From assembly GCA_958296045.1 (NCBI GenBank), contig CATQHT010000002.1:764065-828064 (forward strand): a stretch of 64,000 nucleotides of DNA, written 5' to 3'. Below, piece after piece: positions 36,585 through 46,709 of the stretch (position 1 is the stretch's first letter; each line of letters starts with the position of its first letter). Position numbers and translations under genes: made by a program. The notes below the pieces were generated by a model, which saw only the letters and a program-made list of their open reading frames with translations, had not been told where the DNA came from and made no database searches. This stretch comes from Rhodothermales bacterium (lineage in GTDB: Bacteria; Bacteroidota; Rhodothermia; Rhodothermales; Bin80).

Positions 36585-37190
36585 TTAGGAAGACTCTGTA
36601 TCTGGGTTTTCAGGTCCCAGCATCACCATCGCAAAACCCAGATAACCCAGGATGGATGCTCCGCTCGTCGGAATCACGGATATCAACAGCACAATGCGCA
36701 GCGCAGTTGCACTGATGCCGAAGTAATCCGCCAGACCGCCGCAAACACCAAGAATCTTCCGGTTCTTGCCAGATGCCTTTCTAAGGCGTCGAGGCTGCTT
36801 CATGGCCTTCGCGGCTGCCGCGCGCTTTTTGCGCTTTTTGCGTGTAGTCTTGCGAGAAGAGCGCCTAGACGACGCGCCGCGACCCAGCACACCCGTTCCC
36901 ATGCCCACGACGAGGCCACCGGCAATCAGGATAAGCGCCGTTACCAAGTCGGTGAGATCTACCCCCGACGGCAGCAATCTAACGAGCTGCAAAAGGTAAA
37001 GCAGGCAAATGGCGAATAGCGCAAGGCCAGACACCACGGGCAGGTTTAGGGCATCCGGCACTTCTTCCTGTACCGGCTCGAACAGTACTTCCTCAAGCTC
37101 CTGAGCTGTGAGCTGTTCATCCTCCCCGGTGCCATCCCCCACTTCAAACTCTTCAACCTCCCGGAAGCGCTGCCCGACTTTGGTCTTCAT
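36585..37190 (-). CDS. PspC-domain membrane protein with acidic and basic linkers
   Basis: The 201-residue protein has an acidic N-terminus (~residues 10-45), two hydrophobic segments (~50-66 and ~80-98), then a very basic Arg/Lys/Ala stretch (~105-135). It ends in a PspC domain (NRKILGVCGGLADYFGISATALRIVLLISV). It is followed by the small PspC protein 85 bp downstream on the same strand, probably the same operon. An envelope stress role is inferred from the family. Confidence 0.85.
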   Translation of the reverse strand: MKTKVGQRFREVEEFEVGDGTGEDEQLTAQELEEVLFEPVQEEVPDALNLPVVSGLALFAICLLYLLQLVRLLPSGVDLTDLVTALILIAGGLVVGMGTGVLGRGASSRRSSRKTTRKKRKKRAAAAKAMKQPRRLRKASGKNRKILGVCGGLADYFGISATALRIVLLISVIPTSGASILGYLGFAMVMLGPENPDTESS

Positions 37191-37318
37191 TGCTTGTCCG
37201 ATGGTTCGCTAGTGGTCGTGTGTGGGCTCTTCGGTGTCCAGCCTGCCGCGGCACGCCTGCAATAGCGTACGACATCCGGGCACTTCTGTTCACCATGGGT
37301 GGGATGCCGGTGCTCTGA

Positions 37319-37909
37319 TCATGAACATGTGATCGTACGGGTCTCTGTGACAATCCGTTGCACAGGCACATCATGTGGCTCGGGAGTTAGGTCGTCGAAA
37401 AGGCAGGTATCGAATACCGGGCATACCGTGTCGGTACGCATTCCGGTCAAAAGCGCGTCATAGTAGCCGCCACCATACCCCACGCGTGTTCCCTGGCGCG
37501 TGACGGCAAGCGCTGGCGCGATAATCAGATCGATCGCCGAGCGCGGCACTGGCGTGCCGGTGCGTGGCTCCATAACGCCCCAGCGCCCAGGCACTAGCGC
37601 GGCCTCATAGGTGAATGGCACCGAAAGCAGCTCGGGTGCACCGGGTGGACCCGCCATCACGGGCAGCACCACTTCCTTGCCCAATGCACAGAGATACATA
37701 ATGATCGGGCGCACATCCACCTCACGCCGGCCTACCATGGGCCAGAAAATGTGCACTACACGGGCTGCCTCCAGCTCCGCAAGCCGCGCTAGGCGCGCAC
37801 ATATCCGACGGCTCAGGCGCCTGTGCTCCTGCAGCGAAAGCGAGGCGCGATAGGCACGGCACCGCGCGCGAAGCGTTCGCTTATGGGCTGTCGCATTTGA
37901 CGTCGCCAA
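37319..37909 (-). CDS. 5-formyltetrahydrofolate cyclo-ligase
   Basis: It converts 5-formyl-THF to 5,10-methenyl-THF with ATP (one-carbon metabolism, cytosol). It has 196 residues with a TTG start. Conserved elements are K-x-x-LR at the N-terminus, the 'WGVMEPRTGTPVP' strand and the nucleotide-binding RVGYGGGYYDALL loop. Gene names fau/ygfA/MTHFS are used for the family. It precedes the PspC pair on the same strand and is divergent from ffh, with a ~120-bp intergenic region holding both promoters. Confidence 0.92.
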   Translation of the reverse strand: MATSNATAHKRTLRARCRAYRASLSLQEHRRLSRRICARLARLAELEAARVVHIFWPMVGRREVDVRPIIMYLCALGKEVVLPVMAGPPGAPELLSVPFTYEAALVPGRWGVMEPRTGTPVPRSAIDLIIAPALAVTRQGTRVGYGGGYYDALLTGMRTDTVCPVFDTCLFDDLTPEPHDVPVQRIVTETRTITCS

Positions 37910-38029
37910 AGAAACCGGTTGTGAAAATTATGCGTAACAAGACGAGGAATTAACCCTTTCGGGGGATCCATCGTTAGAGTGAACTGAATATAGCCCGTTC
38001 ACCGTTTCCGAATTACGGGGACCGCACTC

Positions 38030-39385
38030 ATGTTTGACAGCCTCACATCCAAGCTCGAGGGAGCACTCAAGAGCCTCTCCGGTCAGGGACGTATCACCGA
38101 GATTAACGTCGCTGAGACGATGGGCGAGGTGCGGCGTGCGCTTCTGGAGGCGGACGTAAACTACCAGGTGGCGCGGAGCTTCACCAACCGTGTGCATGAC
38201 AAAGCGCTCGGCGAAGAGGTACTCCGGTCTGTGGCTCCAGGTCAGCAACTGGTAAAGATCGTCTACGACGAGCTGGTGGCGCTCCTGGGAGGCACCAATC
38301 AGGAGATAAAGTTCAGACCTCCACCGCCAACTGTAATACTGGTGGCGGGTCTGCAGGGATCGGGCAAAACCACGTTCTGCGGTAAGCTTGCGCTGTACCT
38401 GATGGGGCAGGGTAGGGCGCCGTTACTGGTAGCCGCTGACGTATACCGGCCAGCCGCGGTGCAGCAGCTGCGCATGCTGGGCAATGAGGTAGGCGTTGCG
38501 ACCCATTCGGTGACGGACGAGTTCGGAGCGATAGTGCAGGATGCGCCCCGCGTGGCCCGCGAATCGGTGGTGGCCGCACGCAAGAGCGCTCGCGACGTCG
38601 TGATTATCGACACTGCAGGGCGTATGCACGTCGATAGTGCGATGATGGAGGAAGTCATCGCCATCAAGCGTGCCGTCAAGCCGTCGGAGATTCTGTTCGT
38701 CGTCGACAGCATGACGGGGCAGGATGCGGTAAGGACGGCCAAGGCATTTAACAGGAGGCTCGACTTCAGCGGCGTTGTCCTCACCAAGCTCGATGGGGAC
38801 ACGCGAGGCGGCGCAGCGCTCTCCATTCGATCGGTGGTCAAAAAGCCGATAAAGTACGCTTCCACCGGGGAAAAGCTGAGCCAGCTGTCCGCCTTTCATC
38901 CTGACCGCATGGCCCGGCGCATCCTGGGCATGGGCGATGTGGTGACGCTGGTAGAAAAGGTGCAAAAGCAGGTCGATGCGCGGCAGGCAAAGGCGATGCG
39001 CAGAAAGATCCGCAAGAATCAATTCAACTTTCAGGATCTTCTTGTCCAGCTGCAGCACCTGCGGAGCATAGGATCGCTGTCAGACATGATGTCTCTGGTG
39101 CCAGGGCAGCGCAAGGGGACGGACAATCCAGAGCAAGAAGAAGCGTCGCTGCGCCGCATGGAGTCCATCATTTTGTCTATGACTATAGAGGAGCGTCGCA
39201 AACCGCAGATCATCACTGCTAGCCGCCGCCGGCGAATCGCCCGAGGCAGCGGCGTAAAAGTGCGGGACGTAAACGATGTGCTCAAGCAGTTGCGCATGGT
39301 GCGCGCGATGATGAAGAGCGCTTTGAGAATGCGCAGAGGAGGCCAGCAAGTCGGCATCCAGCAGCTCATGCAGATGGTTCGATAA
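38030..39385 (+). CDS. ffh: Signal recognition particle GTPase Ffh
   Basis: The 451-residue protein is full length. The N domain is followed by the G domain with P-loop GLQGSGKTT, DTAGRMHVD and TKLDGDTRGG. A methionine-rich M domain follows (from ~300: 'MGDVVTLVEKVQK', 'RRMESIILSMTIEERRKP', 'RRRRIARGSG') ending in QQLMQMVR. It binds 4.5S RNA and signal sequences at the ribosome. It heads the ffh-rpsP-rimM-trmD-rplS operon, with gaps of 8-24 bp between successive genes. Confidence 0.97.
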   Translation: MFDSLTSKLEGALKSLSGQGRITEINVAETMGEVRRALLEADVNYQVARSFTNRVHDKALGEEVLRSVAPGQQLVKIVYDELVALLGGTNQEIKFRPPPPTVILVAGLQGSGKTTFCGKLALYLMGQGRAPLLVAADVYRPAAVQQLRMLGNEVGVATHSVTDEFGAIVQDAPRVARESVVAARKSARDVVIIDTAGRMHVDSAMMEEVIAIKRAVKPSEILFVVDSMTGQDAVRTAKAFNRRLDFSGVVLTKLDGDTRGGAALSIRSVVKKPIKYASTGEKLSQLSAFHPDRMARRILGMGDVVTLVEKVQKQVDARQAKAMRRKIRKNQFNFQDLLVQLQHLRSIGSLSDMMSLVPGQRKGTDNPEQEEASLRRMESIILSMTIEERRKPQIITASRRRRIARGSGVKVRDVNDVLKQLRMVRAMMKSALRMRRGGQQVGIQQLMQMVR

Positions 39386-39409
39386 CAACAACAAAGGGGG
39401 TAAACCAAG

Positions 39410-39907
39410 GTGGCGGTAAAACTCAGGCTGCGGCGTATGGGTCGCAAAAAGCTGCCCATATGGGCTATCGTGGCAGCGGACGTACGCAGCCCGCGGGACG
39501 GGCGCTTCATTGAAGATCTCGGACGCTACTATCCGCTGGAGCAGCCGTCGCGCGTGGAGCTCAAAGACGAGCGCGTTACGTACTGGCTGGGCGTAGGTGC
39601 GCAGCCTACGCCCACGGTGCGCAGCTTGCTGAGCAAACAGGGACTACTGCTAAGTCAGCACCTGATGCGCAAAGGCCGCCCCGAAGACGACATCGCCGAA
39701 GCGGTGCAGAGGCACCGTGAGCGGCATCAGGCCAAAGCGGAAGCCAACAAGAAGCTGACAGCGGCGGACCGTCGACGGAAGGCACTCAAAGCCGAGGCCG
39801 CGGCTGCGGACAAGCTCGACGCCGAAGCGGCAGCCGCACGCAAAAAGGCGGCAGCCGCCAAGAAGCAAGCCAAAGCAGCCGCGGAGGTCGCGGCACAGGA
39901 AGCATAA
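39410..39907 (+). CDS. rpsP: 30S ribosomal protein bS16 with Lys/Ala-rich tail
   Basis: The GTG start is preceded by AAAGGGGG at a normal distance. Residues 1-80 are the S16 core (VKLRLRRMGRKKLPIWAIVAAD, RFIEDLGRY-P). From ~100 to 165 a low-complexity Ala/Lys/Glu helix-forming extension follows, a feature seen in Bacteroidota-group S16 proteins. Core S16 is only ~80 residues. It is the second gene of the ffh operon. Confidence 0.96.
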   Translation: MAVKLRLRRMGRKKLPIWAIVAADVRSPRDGRFIEDLGRYYPLEQPSRVELKDERVTYWLGVGAQPTPTVRSLLSKQGLLLSQHLMRKGRPEDDIAEAVQRHRERHQAKAEANKKLTAADRRRKALKAEAAAADKLDAEAAAARKKAAAAKKQAKAAAEVAAQEA

Positions 39908-39931
39908 GGACGAGCCAAGCCCGTCGCACCC

Positions 39932-40462
39932 ATGCAGGCTACGCAGCTGCTTCTGGTGGGTCGCCTTGCACGCGCGCATGGCTTACGAGGCGAGTGCAAA
40001 GTGATCCCAGAAAGTGACGATCCTTCACGACTGCTGGCATTGGGCCAAGTCTGGGTCGGCGCCTCGCCGGATGCTGCGGCACCGGTAACGGTTAGCAGCG
40101 CGCGCCTGCAGACGACCCGGCGCGGCACGCTGGCGCTAGTGCGCCTCAACGGCGCCCAATGCGTCGAAGAGGCGTCCGCATTTAGGGGGCAGAACGTCTA
40201 TGCGCGGATGCAAGACCTGCCGCCCTTGGCGCCCAGAGAACATTTTTTGCACGACCTGATCGGCATGACAGTGACGCTGACAGACGGTGCCCATGTGGGC
40301 CGGGTGCGGGACGTATGGGAGATGCCAGCAAACAACATGTATGTCGTAACGCGTCAAGGGCGTGCAGACGCGCTCATCCCGGCGGTCCCGGCGTTTGTAC
40401 AGTCGGTTGATACGGAGCGCCGCACCATCGCTATTAGGCCCATCGACGGGCTTCTGGACTGA
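39932..40462 (+). CDS. rimM: 16S rRNA processing protein RimM
   Basis: This 176-residue maturation factor binds S19 during 30S assembly. The N-terminal RimM barrel begins [18 protein letters not shown]; the C-terminal PRC barrel includes '[23 protein letters not shown]' and ends [25 protein letters not shown]. It is 24 bp after rpsP and 8 bp before trmD, the conserved order. Confidence 0.95.
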   Translation: MQATQLLLVGRLARAHGLRGECKVIPESDDPSRLLALGQVWVGASPDAAAPVTVSSARLQTTRRGTLALVRLNGAQCVEEASAFRGQNVYARMQDLPPLAPREHFLHDLIGMTVTLTDGAHVGRVRDVWEMPANNMYVVTRQGRADALIPAVPAFVQSVDTERRTIAIRPIDGLLD

Positions 40463-40470
40463 TCGGCACC

Positions 40471-41151
40471 ATGCGCATCGATATCCTTACGGCCTTGCCT
40501 TTACAGGTGGAGCACACGCTGGAGCTGAGTGTGATGCGCAGGGTCAAGGGTCAGATACAGGTAGCAGCCCACGACCTGAGGGCCTATGCCTCGGGTCGGC
40601 ATCAGCAGATAGACGACTATCCCTACGGAGGCGGGGCAGGCATGGTGCTCAAGTGCGAGCCCATCTTCGCCTGCCTGGAAGCGATCGGCGGCACTCCCGA
40701 TGAGGTCGTCTTCCTCAGTCCCGACGGCGAGCGGTTCACGCAGCCCTTGGCCAACGCGCTGTCCCTCAATAGGCACCTGGTACTTATCGCTGGCCACTAC
40801 AAAGGGGTCGACCAGCGCGTGCGTGACGCGGTGGTTACGCGCGAAATTTCTGTCGGGGACTATGTGCTCAGCGGCGGTGAGCTGCCTGCTGTGGTGCTGG
40901 TGGATGCGGTGGCCCGGCTGGTGCCGGGCGTGCTGGGTGATGCCGCCTCGGCGCTGTCGGACTCGTTTCAGGACGGGTTGCTGGGCGTTCCACTATACAC
41001 GCGCCCCGCGACGTTTCGGGGGATGGAGGTGCCACCGGTGCTTCGCTCTGGCAATCACGCGCATATCGCCCAGTGGCGTGAGGCGGCCCGCCTGAAGAAG
41101 ACGCAGCTCAGACGTCCCGACCTACTGCAAGAGTACGGGCAAGCACATTGA
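40471..41151 (+). CDS. trmD: tRNA (guanine37-N1)-methyltransferase TrmD
   Basis: The SPOUT-fold enzyme methylates G37 of tRNAs. It has 226 residues. Seen: N-terminal [12 protein letters not shown], '[17 protein letters not shown]', the AdoMet knot loop '[13 protein letters not shown]' and '[20 protein letters not shown]', then the C-terminal '[25 protein letters not shown]'. All family landmarks are intact. It is the fourth gene of the operon, 13 bp before rplS. Confidence 0.96.
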   Translation: MRIDILTALPLQVEHTLELSVMRRVKGQIQVAAHDLRAYASGRHQQIDDYPYGGGAGMVLKCEPIFACLEAIGGTPDEVVFLSPDGERFTQPLANALSLNRHLVLIAGHYKGVDQRVRDAVVTREISVGDYVLSGGELPAVVLVDAVARLVPGVLGDAASALSDSFQDGLLGVPLYTRPATFRGMEVPPVLRSGNHAHIAQWREAARLKKTQLRRPDLLQEYGQAH

Positions 41152-41164
41152 ATTCTGAAGAGGT

Positions 41165-41530
41165 ATGGCAAAAGATCTGATGAGCATCGTAGAGGCTACG
41201 CAGCTGAGAGCGGCGGAGCTGCCCCCATTTGTGCCGGGGGATACGGTGGCGGTTCACGTACGCGTGACCGAGGGCGAAAAGTCGCGCATCCAGATTTTTC
41301 AGGGAGTCGTGATCAGCATTCGAGGCGGCGGTGCGCGCAAGACCTTTATGGTGCGCAAGATTTCCAACGGCGTGGGTGTGGAGCGCATCTTTCCGTACCA
41401 CTCGCCTGGCATTGCTAAGGTGGAGGTCAAGCGGTACGGACGCGTGCGCCGCGCGAAGCTCTATTATTTGCGCAAGCTACGCGGCAAAGCCGCGCGCATC
41501 AAAGAGCGGCGCCGCCGGGAAAAGACCTGA
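41165..41530 (+). CDS. rplS: 50S ribosomal protein bL19
   Basis: The 121 residues carry the L19 core: [30 protein letters not shown], '[20 protein letters not shown]' and '[27 protein letters not shown]'. It lies at the bridge between the subunits. It is the last gene of the ffh operon. No strong intrinsic terminator was recognised right after it. Confidence 0.97.
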   Translation: MAKDLMSIVEATQLRAAELPPFVPGDTVAVHVRVTEGEKSRIQIFQGVVISIRGGGARKTFMVRKISNGVGVERIFPYHSPGIAKVEVKRYGRVRRAKLYYLRKLRGKAARIKERRRREKT

Positions 41531-42196
41531 GAAGGTGCATAGCGCCCTTAGCGACTGGCCGTCTGTCGCTCGTATCCACGAGGCGGCTCTGGTGCGTGGC
41601 ATGTTGATAGATTCTCGCTCCCTGGCAGTTGCGTGCTCGGTTTTTCTAGCCGATGAGGAAACCGATGTGGCACTCGTCCTGACCATTCTGGTGCTGGCGT
41701 ATGACGCCAGCACCCTCTAGTAGACGAGGGGTTTGACCGCTGCATGGAAATGACCTCCTGCATAGCTCGGGAAAAAGCAGGAAGTGTTTATGGCGCTTAG
41801 CGTGCTTGAGGGACATGCTGCGCTCCTTACAGCGCGCCCGAGGGTGGATGCCAAGCGTGCCCGAAGATGCGCCGTTGCTGACGACAGGGGATTCTGTGGA
41901 TAAACGTGTGCTTGGCACAATTCTTGATCAGGGTATCAGTGGTATCCTGCGACTGGCTGCACGATGGTGTGGGGGCTGTTCGTGACCCGGCCGCTACGGG
42001 CGTCGCCTGACGTTGCGGCACAGACATCACTCATTGCGCGAAATGCGAAGGGGTCTGGTGGCCTTGAGCGAATCGAAGGTGTTCTGCATGACAACAGTGT
42101 TAGCACTGTACTTATTAGGCAGGATATAAGTGTGCCACCTGACCCGCCCGCACTGCATAGATCGCCGCATTGGGCCAGAGGCCGCCCCCGACCATT
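41531..42196. other. Intergenic between rplS and smpB, no gene recognised
   Basis: The stretch is 665 bp with only unassignable frames. I looked for ssrA (tmRNA), often near smpB, and did not see its tRNA-like ends. It presumably contains the smpB-tyrS promoter. Confidence 0.4.
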
Positions 42197-42667
42197 ATGC
42201 CAAAGTCTTCGTCTACTGTATTGGTTGCTAACCGGCGTGCGCGCCGGGAATTCCTTGTCACTGAGACGCTAAATGCTGGCATGGCCCTAAAAGGGACCGA
42301 GGTCAAGTCCGCGCGCGCTGGGCGGGTAAGCCTGACAGATGCCTACTGCCGCGTGCGCGGCACCGAAGTCGTCCTCGTAGGAGCCCACTTTGCTCCCTAT
42401 TCGCATGGCAACATAAACAACCATGACCCCTTGCGGGAGCGCAGGCTGCTCTTGCACCGCCGCGAGATTAAACACCTCAAGCGGCAGGTAGAACAGAAAG
42501 GATTCACGGTCATTCCCCTGAAGATGTACCTCAGTGGCGGTCTGGTAAAGCTGCAGATAGGCCTGGCACGGGGCAAGCGTCAACACGACAAACGGCAGGA
42601 CTTAGCTAGGCGTGAGGTGAAACGGCGCCTGGATCAGACTCTAAAGCAGTACAGATCCATCCAATGA
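42197..42667 (+). CDS. smpB: SsrA-binding protein SmpB
   Basis: It binds tmRNA for rescue of stalled ribosomes. The ATG of MPKSSSTVLVANRRARRE gives 156 residues, the usual length. Conserved: NRRARREFLV-ET--AGMALKGTEVKS-R, 'PYSHGNINNHDPLRERRLLLHRREI' and the basic C-terminal tail 'RQDLARREVKRRLDQTLK'. tyrS begins 10 bp after its stop, so the two are co-transcribed. Confidence 0.96.
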   Translation: MPKSSSTVLVANRRARREFLVTETLNAGMALKGTEVKSARAGRVSLTDAYCRVRGTEVVLVGAHFAPYSHGNINNHDPLRERRLLLHRREIKHLKRQVEQKGFTVIPLKMYLSGGLVKLQIGLARGKRQHDKRQDLARREVKRRLDQTLKQYRSIQ

Positions 42668-42677
42668 AGCATCGGTC

Positions 42678-43895
42678 TTGACTTTTCTACCAGTAGAGGA
42701 GCAGCTCCAACAAATTCGGCGCGGCACCGAGGAGGTGATCCCGCAGGAAGAGCTTATCAGCAAGCTCGAGGGATCAGCAAAGAGCGGTAAGCCGCTCACG
42801 GTAAAGCTCGGCTGTGATCCCAGCCGCCCGGACCTGCACCTTGGTCACAGCGTGGTGTTGCGCAAGCTGCGCCAGTTTCAGGATCTAGGGCACCAAGCGG
42901 TGCTGATCGTGGGGGACTTCACCGGCATGATCGGCGACGCTAGCGGCCGCTCGAAGACGCGCCCGGCGCTCTCCATGGCGGAGACGCGCCAACATGGTGC
43001 CACCTATTTTGAGCAGGCGTCCAAAGTGCTGAATCCAGAAAAGATGCAGATATTGTACAACTCCGAGTGGCTGGGCGCGATGGGTTTTGAGGATGTGGTA
43101 AAGCTCGCCATGAAGACGACAGTGGCGCGCATGCTGCACCGGGACGACTTCGCTGCCCGGCGGGCAAGAGACGAGCCCATCGGCCTGCACGAGCTCCTGT
43201 ACCCGTTGGCACAGGCCCAGGACTCCGTATCTATCCGGGCGGACATTGAGCTCGGAGGCACAGACCAGAAGTTCAATTTGCTGATGGGGCGCACCATCCA
43301 GAAGGCGACTGGCCAAGCTCCGCAGGTCTGTATCACCCTGCCCATCCTTGAAGGACTCGACGGCACCGAAAAGATGTCCAAGTCGCTCGGCAACTACGTC
43401 GGGCTGGCCGAACCGCCCGAGTCCATATACGGTAAGCTGCTTTCCATCCCGGACAGGCTGATCTACCGCTACTTTGAGCTCGCCAGTGACGCTGGGCAGA
43501 AAGATCTGGCGGCTCTAGGACAGATGACCCAGGAAGATCCGCGCAACGCTAAGCACCTTCTGGCGGCAACGATCGTAAAGATGTACCACGGCCTGGAGGC
43601 CGCTAAGAGGGCGCGTTGCCACTTTGAGCGCACGGTGATTCGCAAAGAGGCGCCGAAGGATGTGCCGACATTTACGCCTACGCTCCTAGAAGGTAGCAGG
43701 ATCGGGTTGCTCACGCTATTGACACAGGCGGGACTGACGTCATCCAATGGGCAGGCCCGACGCATGGTGCAGCAGGGCGCCGTACGCCTTGACGCTAAGC
43801 GCGTGACAGACAGTAGGCGCGTGATCGATCTGGCGCAAGAGGCGCCGCTGATGGTGCGGGTGGGCAAGCGCCGCTTTGCACGCATCACCTGGTAG
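42678..43895 (+). CDS. tyrS: Tyrosyl-tRNA synthetase
   Basis: This class I synthetase has 405 residues and starts at TTG, 10 bp after smpB; no ATG fits better without losing conserved N-terminal sequence. The HIGH-type motif is DLHLGHSV and the KMSKS loop is EKMSKSLGNYVGL. A C-terminal S4 RNA-binding domain follows (GLTSSNGQARRMVQQGAVRLD). The layout matches the TyrRS group with HLGH and EKMSKS motifs common in Bacteroidota and many other bacteria. Confidence 0.95.
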   Translation: MTFLPVEEQLQQIRRGTEEVIPQEELISKLEGSAKSGKPLTVKLGCDPSRPDLHLGHSVVLRKLRQFQDLGHQAVLIVGDFTGMIGDASGRSKTRPALSMAETRQHGATYFEQASKVLNPEKMQILYNSEWLGAMGFEDVVKLAMKTTVARMLHRDDFAARRARDEPIGLHELLYPLAQAQDSVSIRADIELGGTDQKFNLLMGRTIQKATGQAPQVCITLPILEGLDGTEKMSKSLGNYVGLAEPPESIYGKLLSIPDRLIYRYFELASDAGQKDLAALGQMTQEDPRNAKHLLAATIVKMYHGLEAAKRARCHFERTVIRKEAPKDVPTFTPTLLEGSRIGLLTLLTQAGLTSSNGQARRMVQQGAVRLDAKRVTDSRRVIDLAQEAPLMVRVGKRRFARITW

Positions 43896-43983
43896 CGGGC
43901 CCGGGAGCCTGGGCCCAAAGGAGCAGAAGGTCAGTTCCTCGCTGTGGTGGGTATGCGTACGAAGGTATCCGGTAATTCAAGAA

Positions 43984-46470
43984 ATGACGCTGAAGACGAT
44001 GTACAGAATGCTACTGGGATTGGTGCTGGTGTTTCTTCCGTGTTGGCTTTTGGTGTCCACACCGGGCGAAGCACTGGCGCAGGTCGATGCTGGTCAGTCA
44101 CTGGAAGAAGGCAAAGCCGCGTTCAGGGAAGAGCGCTATGACGCCGCCGAGCGTCTCCTGCTGCGAGCAGCAGAGCAGGATCCGCAGCATGCGGAAACGC
44201 ACTTCGTGCTGGCACGCCTCTACTTTGAATCCCCATTGCAGGACTACGGCAAGGCGCGCTGGGCCATAGACAAAGCGCTGGAGCTGGAGCCGAACAACGT
44301 GGAGTATCTGACCGCGCGGCTGATACAGTACCGCACGGACTCGTGGAGCTTTCTGGGGGAGCGCATCAAAGAAGCACGCCGGCTGGAGACGTCGCGCGCG
44401 ATACTGAAGCTTGACCCCGACAACCCCTTCGCCCATGAGGAGATGGGGCTGGTCAACATCCGCGAATTCTGGCGGTATCGCAACTCGATCATGATGCCGG
44501 GTCTCAACTATGGCTATGTCGGAGAGCAGCGCCAGACTGCCGCGATCGAAGGCGACCTCGTAAACCCAGACAACCTGTCGCTAGATGAGCTCATTCAGCA
44601 GGGAGAGCAGCCTGCTACCGCTGAGCTGGTTAACAACACCTTCGTGGACGTTTCCCAGGTGTTCTTGGGTGACAAGTTCAATGTGCGCGCGCTGGAAAGC
44701 CAGGGAGTCCCGGTACAGGACTTGAGCCTGCGCGCGGAGAATGCCTACCGGCGTGCCATCGCCCACCTCGAAAAGGCGCTCGAGGTTGATCCCCGCCGCC
44801 GTGTCGTCTATGACAAGATGATGCAGATCTTTTCCTTGAAAGGCGAATACGACGACGCGCTGGCGATGCTTGAGGAGATGTATGCATTTTTTCCAGAGGA
44901 CCCGGACCTGTGGCGCTATCTGGGCATAGCCGAATACAAGCTCGGCAACCCGGTAGCCGCGGACCGTTCTTTCAGCACTGCTTTCGAGTTTATGGACGAG
45001 GAGGAGAAGCGCGCCTATGAGGATCTGAGTCTCTTCCTTTCGCGCCAGGAGCGAGCGCTGCGCGAGCAGGACCCCGTAGCATTTAATGCCCGCTACTGGA
45101 CCAGCAAAGATCCGCGGTATCTAACCACTTACAACGAGCGCAAACTGGAGCACTACTACCGGCTGACCTATGCGGACCTGCTCTACAGCGCGCCGGCATT
45201 GAACCTGCGCGGATGGGAGACTGAAAGGGGCCGCATCATGGTGCGCTACGGGCCGCCTCCCAGTGATGTGGTGCTCAGGCCCAGCGTGGACGGGGTGTTC
45301 AGCGCCCGCAATCTGTTGGTGGGCGCGCTCCTGGAGACTATCCAGGGCTCCAATGCCGAAGGAGCGCAAACCTCAGCTCGAACCCTGCAGGGAACCTCGT
45401 CCTTTGGGGTGTTTCAGACGACGGCCGCGGCGGCATTTGAAGAAAATAATGCCTACAACATTTGGGACTACGGAGACTTTCGGTTCGTCTTTGAGGATCC
45501 TTTCAAGAATGGCGAATACCGTATGTACAGCCCGCCTGCGGAGGAAGCATTTGCGGAAATCAACTCCTGGATGAACGATTACGCGATGCTGTCCAAGGAG
45601 ACTATCGCGAGAACGCCCGAGCTTTACAGCTATGAAGCCCCCGGCCGTCAGATAGATATTCCGTTCCTGGTGACCTCCTTCCGCGGCGAAGACGCGGCCA
45701 CAGACCTCTATGTGCACTACGGTATCCCACTCAACGAATATGATCGGGACAAGGATTTCGTAGAAATCACTGCGAACACGGGCACGTTCCTTATCAGCGA
45801 AGACCGCGACATCCTGGTGGAGCGCCGCCGTACCATCTACGGGTTGCCTTTGAGCCAGGTAGTGGCATTCGAGGAGCAGGAGCTGTGGGTCGATTCTCAG
45901 CTGATGCAGGCGCCTCCGGGCTCCCACGAGCTTTCTGTGGAGTTTGAGACCGTCAGCGGCCTGACGGTGGCGGTGCAGCGCCGGGATGTGGAGGTGCCCG
46001 AATTTCGCGATGGCGAACTGGGCTTAAGCGATGTGATGCTGGCGTATGCTGTCGAAGATGCTCCCGATGGCGAGCCCTTAGGATCCAACGAGATAGTACG
46101 TTCCAACCTGTCCATCAAGCCAGCCCCATGGAGTGTATATAGCTCGAGCTGGCCGATTTACCTCTATTTCGAGGTGTATGAGCTGGAGCTGGGCACTGCT
46201 GGCCGAACCGACTATGACGTGGAAATCACGCTTACTCCCAAAGACATGCGCCGTGGCCTTTCCCGCACGTTGGGTCGCTTGCTTGGCGGTCGGCGCCAGG
46301 GCGTGTCGGTGTCTTACGACGGATCCGGCACCGAGACTCGTGAGAATCTCTACCAGATCCTGGATGCTTCACGCCAGGAGCCGGGTCTTTATACGCTGCA
46401 TGTGGCGGTCACGGACAACGTGACGGGTGCAAGCGCCGAGCGTGAGCAGGACCTCTTTCTGGAAAACTAG
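43984..46470 (+). CDS. GWxTD-domain protein with TPR repeats, exported
   Basis: I chose the ATG of MTLKTMYRMLLGLVLVFLPC, because it exposes a signal peptide; the longer frame adds unrelated residues. The protein has 828 residues. N-terminal TPR-like repeats ('EGKAAFREERYDAAERLLLRAAEQDP', 'AIDKALELEPNNVEYL', 'HLEKALEVDPRRRVVYDKM') are followed at ~405-420 by the signature NLRGWETERGRIMVRYGPP that names the family, and a beta-rich C-terminal half. GWxTD proteins occur mainly in Acidobacteriota, Bacteroidota/Rhodothermota and relatives; their function is unknown. A GGGCCC inverted repeat at 43897-43916 separates it from tyrS. Confidence 0.88.
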   Translation: MTLKTMYRMLLGLVLVFLPCWLLVSTPGEALAQVDAGQSLEEGKAAFREERYDAAERLLLRAAEQDPQHAETHFVLARLYFESPLQDYGKARWAIDKALELEPNNVEYLTARLIQYRTDSWSFLGERIKEARRLETSRAILKLDPDNPFAHEEMGLVNIREFWRYRNSIMMPGLNYGYVGEQRQTAAIEGDLVNPDNLSLDELIQQGEQPATAELVNNTFVDVSQVFLGDKFNVRALESQGVPVQDLSLRAENAYRRAIAHLEKALEVDPRRRVVYDKMMQIFSLKGEYDDALAMLEEMYAFFPEDPDLWRYLGIAEYKLGNPVAADRSFSTAFEFMDEEEKRAYEDLSLFLSRQERALREQDPVAFNARYWTSKDPRYLTTYNERKLEHYYRLTYADLLYSAPALNLRGWETERGRIMVRYGPPPSDVVLRPSVDGVFSARNLLVGALLETIQGSNAEGAQTSARTLQGTSSFGVFQTTAAAAFEENNAYNIWDYGDFRFVFEDPFKNGEYRMYSPPAEEAFAEINSWMNDYAMLSKETIARTPELYSYEAPGRQIDIPFLVTSFRGEDAATDLYVHYGIPLNEYDRDKDFVEITANTGTFLISEDRDILVERRRTIYGLPLSQVVAFEEQELWVDSQLMQAPPGSHELSVEFETVSGLTVAVQRRDVEVPEFRDGELGLSDVMLAYAVEDAPDGEPLGSNEIVRSNLSIKPAPWSVYSSSWPIYLYFEVYELELGTAGRTDYDVEITLTPKDMRRGLSRTLGRLLGGRRQGVSVSYDGSGTETRENLYQILDASRQEPGLYTLHVAVTDNVTGASAEREQDLFLEN

Positions 46471-46709
46471 CGCGCCCACCGCTTTGGACCTCTCGGGTCT
46501 CCACCGAAAGCTCCAAATTTAGAATCGCTGGCGAGGCACCGAGGCACAGGATTCTTGTTCGCAGAATGCATATTTTCACGTTGTACCGTGTAGTGCATGT
46601 TCGGCGGTGGGGGGCTTCGTCGAAGTGCCTGTTGCCGCACAGCGTAGCGTTGCTGGACGTGCCAGCCGCGGCAACCTATGACCAACCAGTCCCGAGGGGA
46701 CTTGATGCC

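Noticed and set aside
39650..40150. Antisense frames opposite rpsP and rimM
   Set aside because: They are mirror frames of the Ala/Lys-rich rpsP tail, which creates long open antisense frames by composition.
41531..42196. tmRNA (ssrA) next to smpB
   Set aside because: No tRNA-like acceptor ends or tag reading frame could be found in this stretch.
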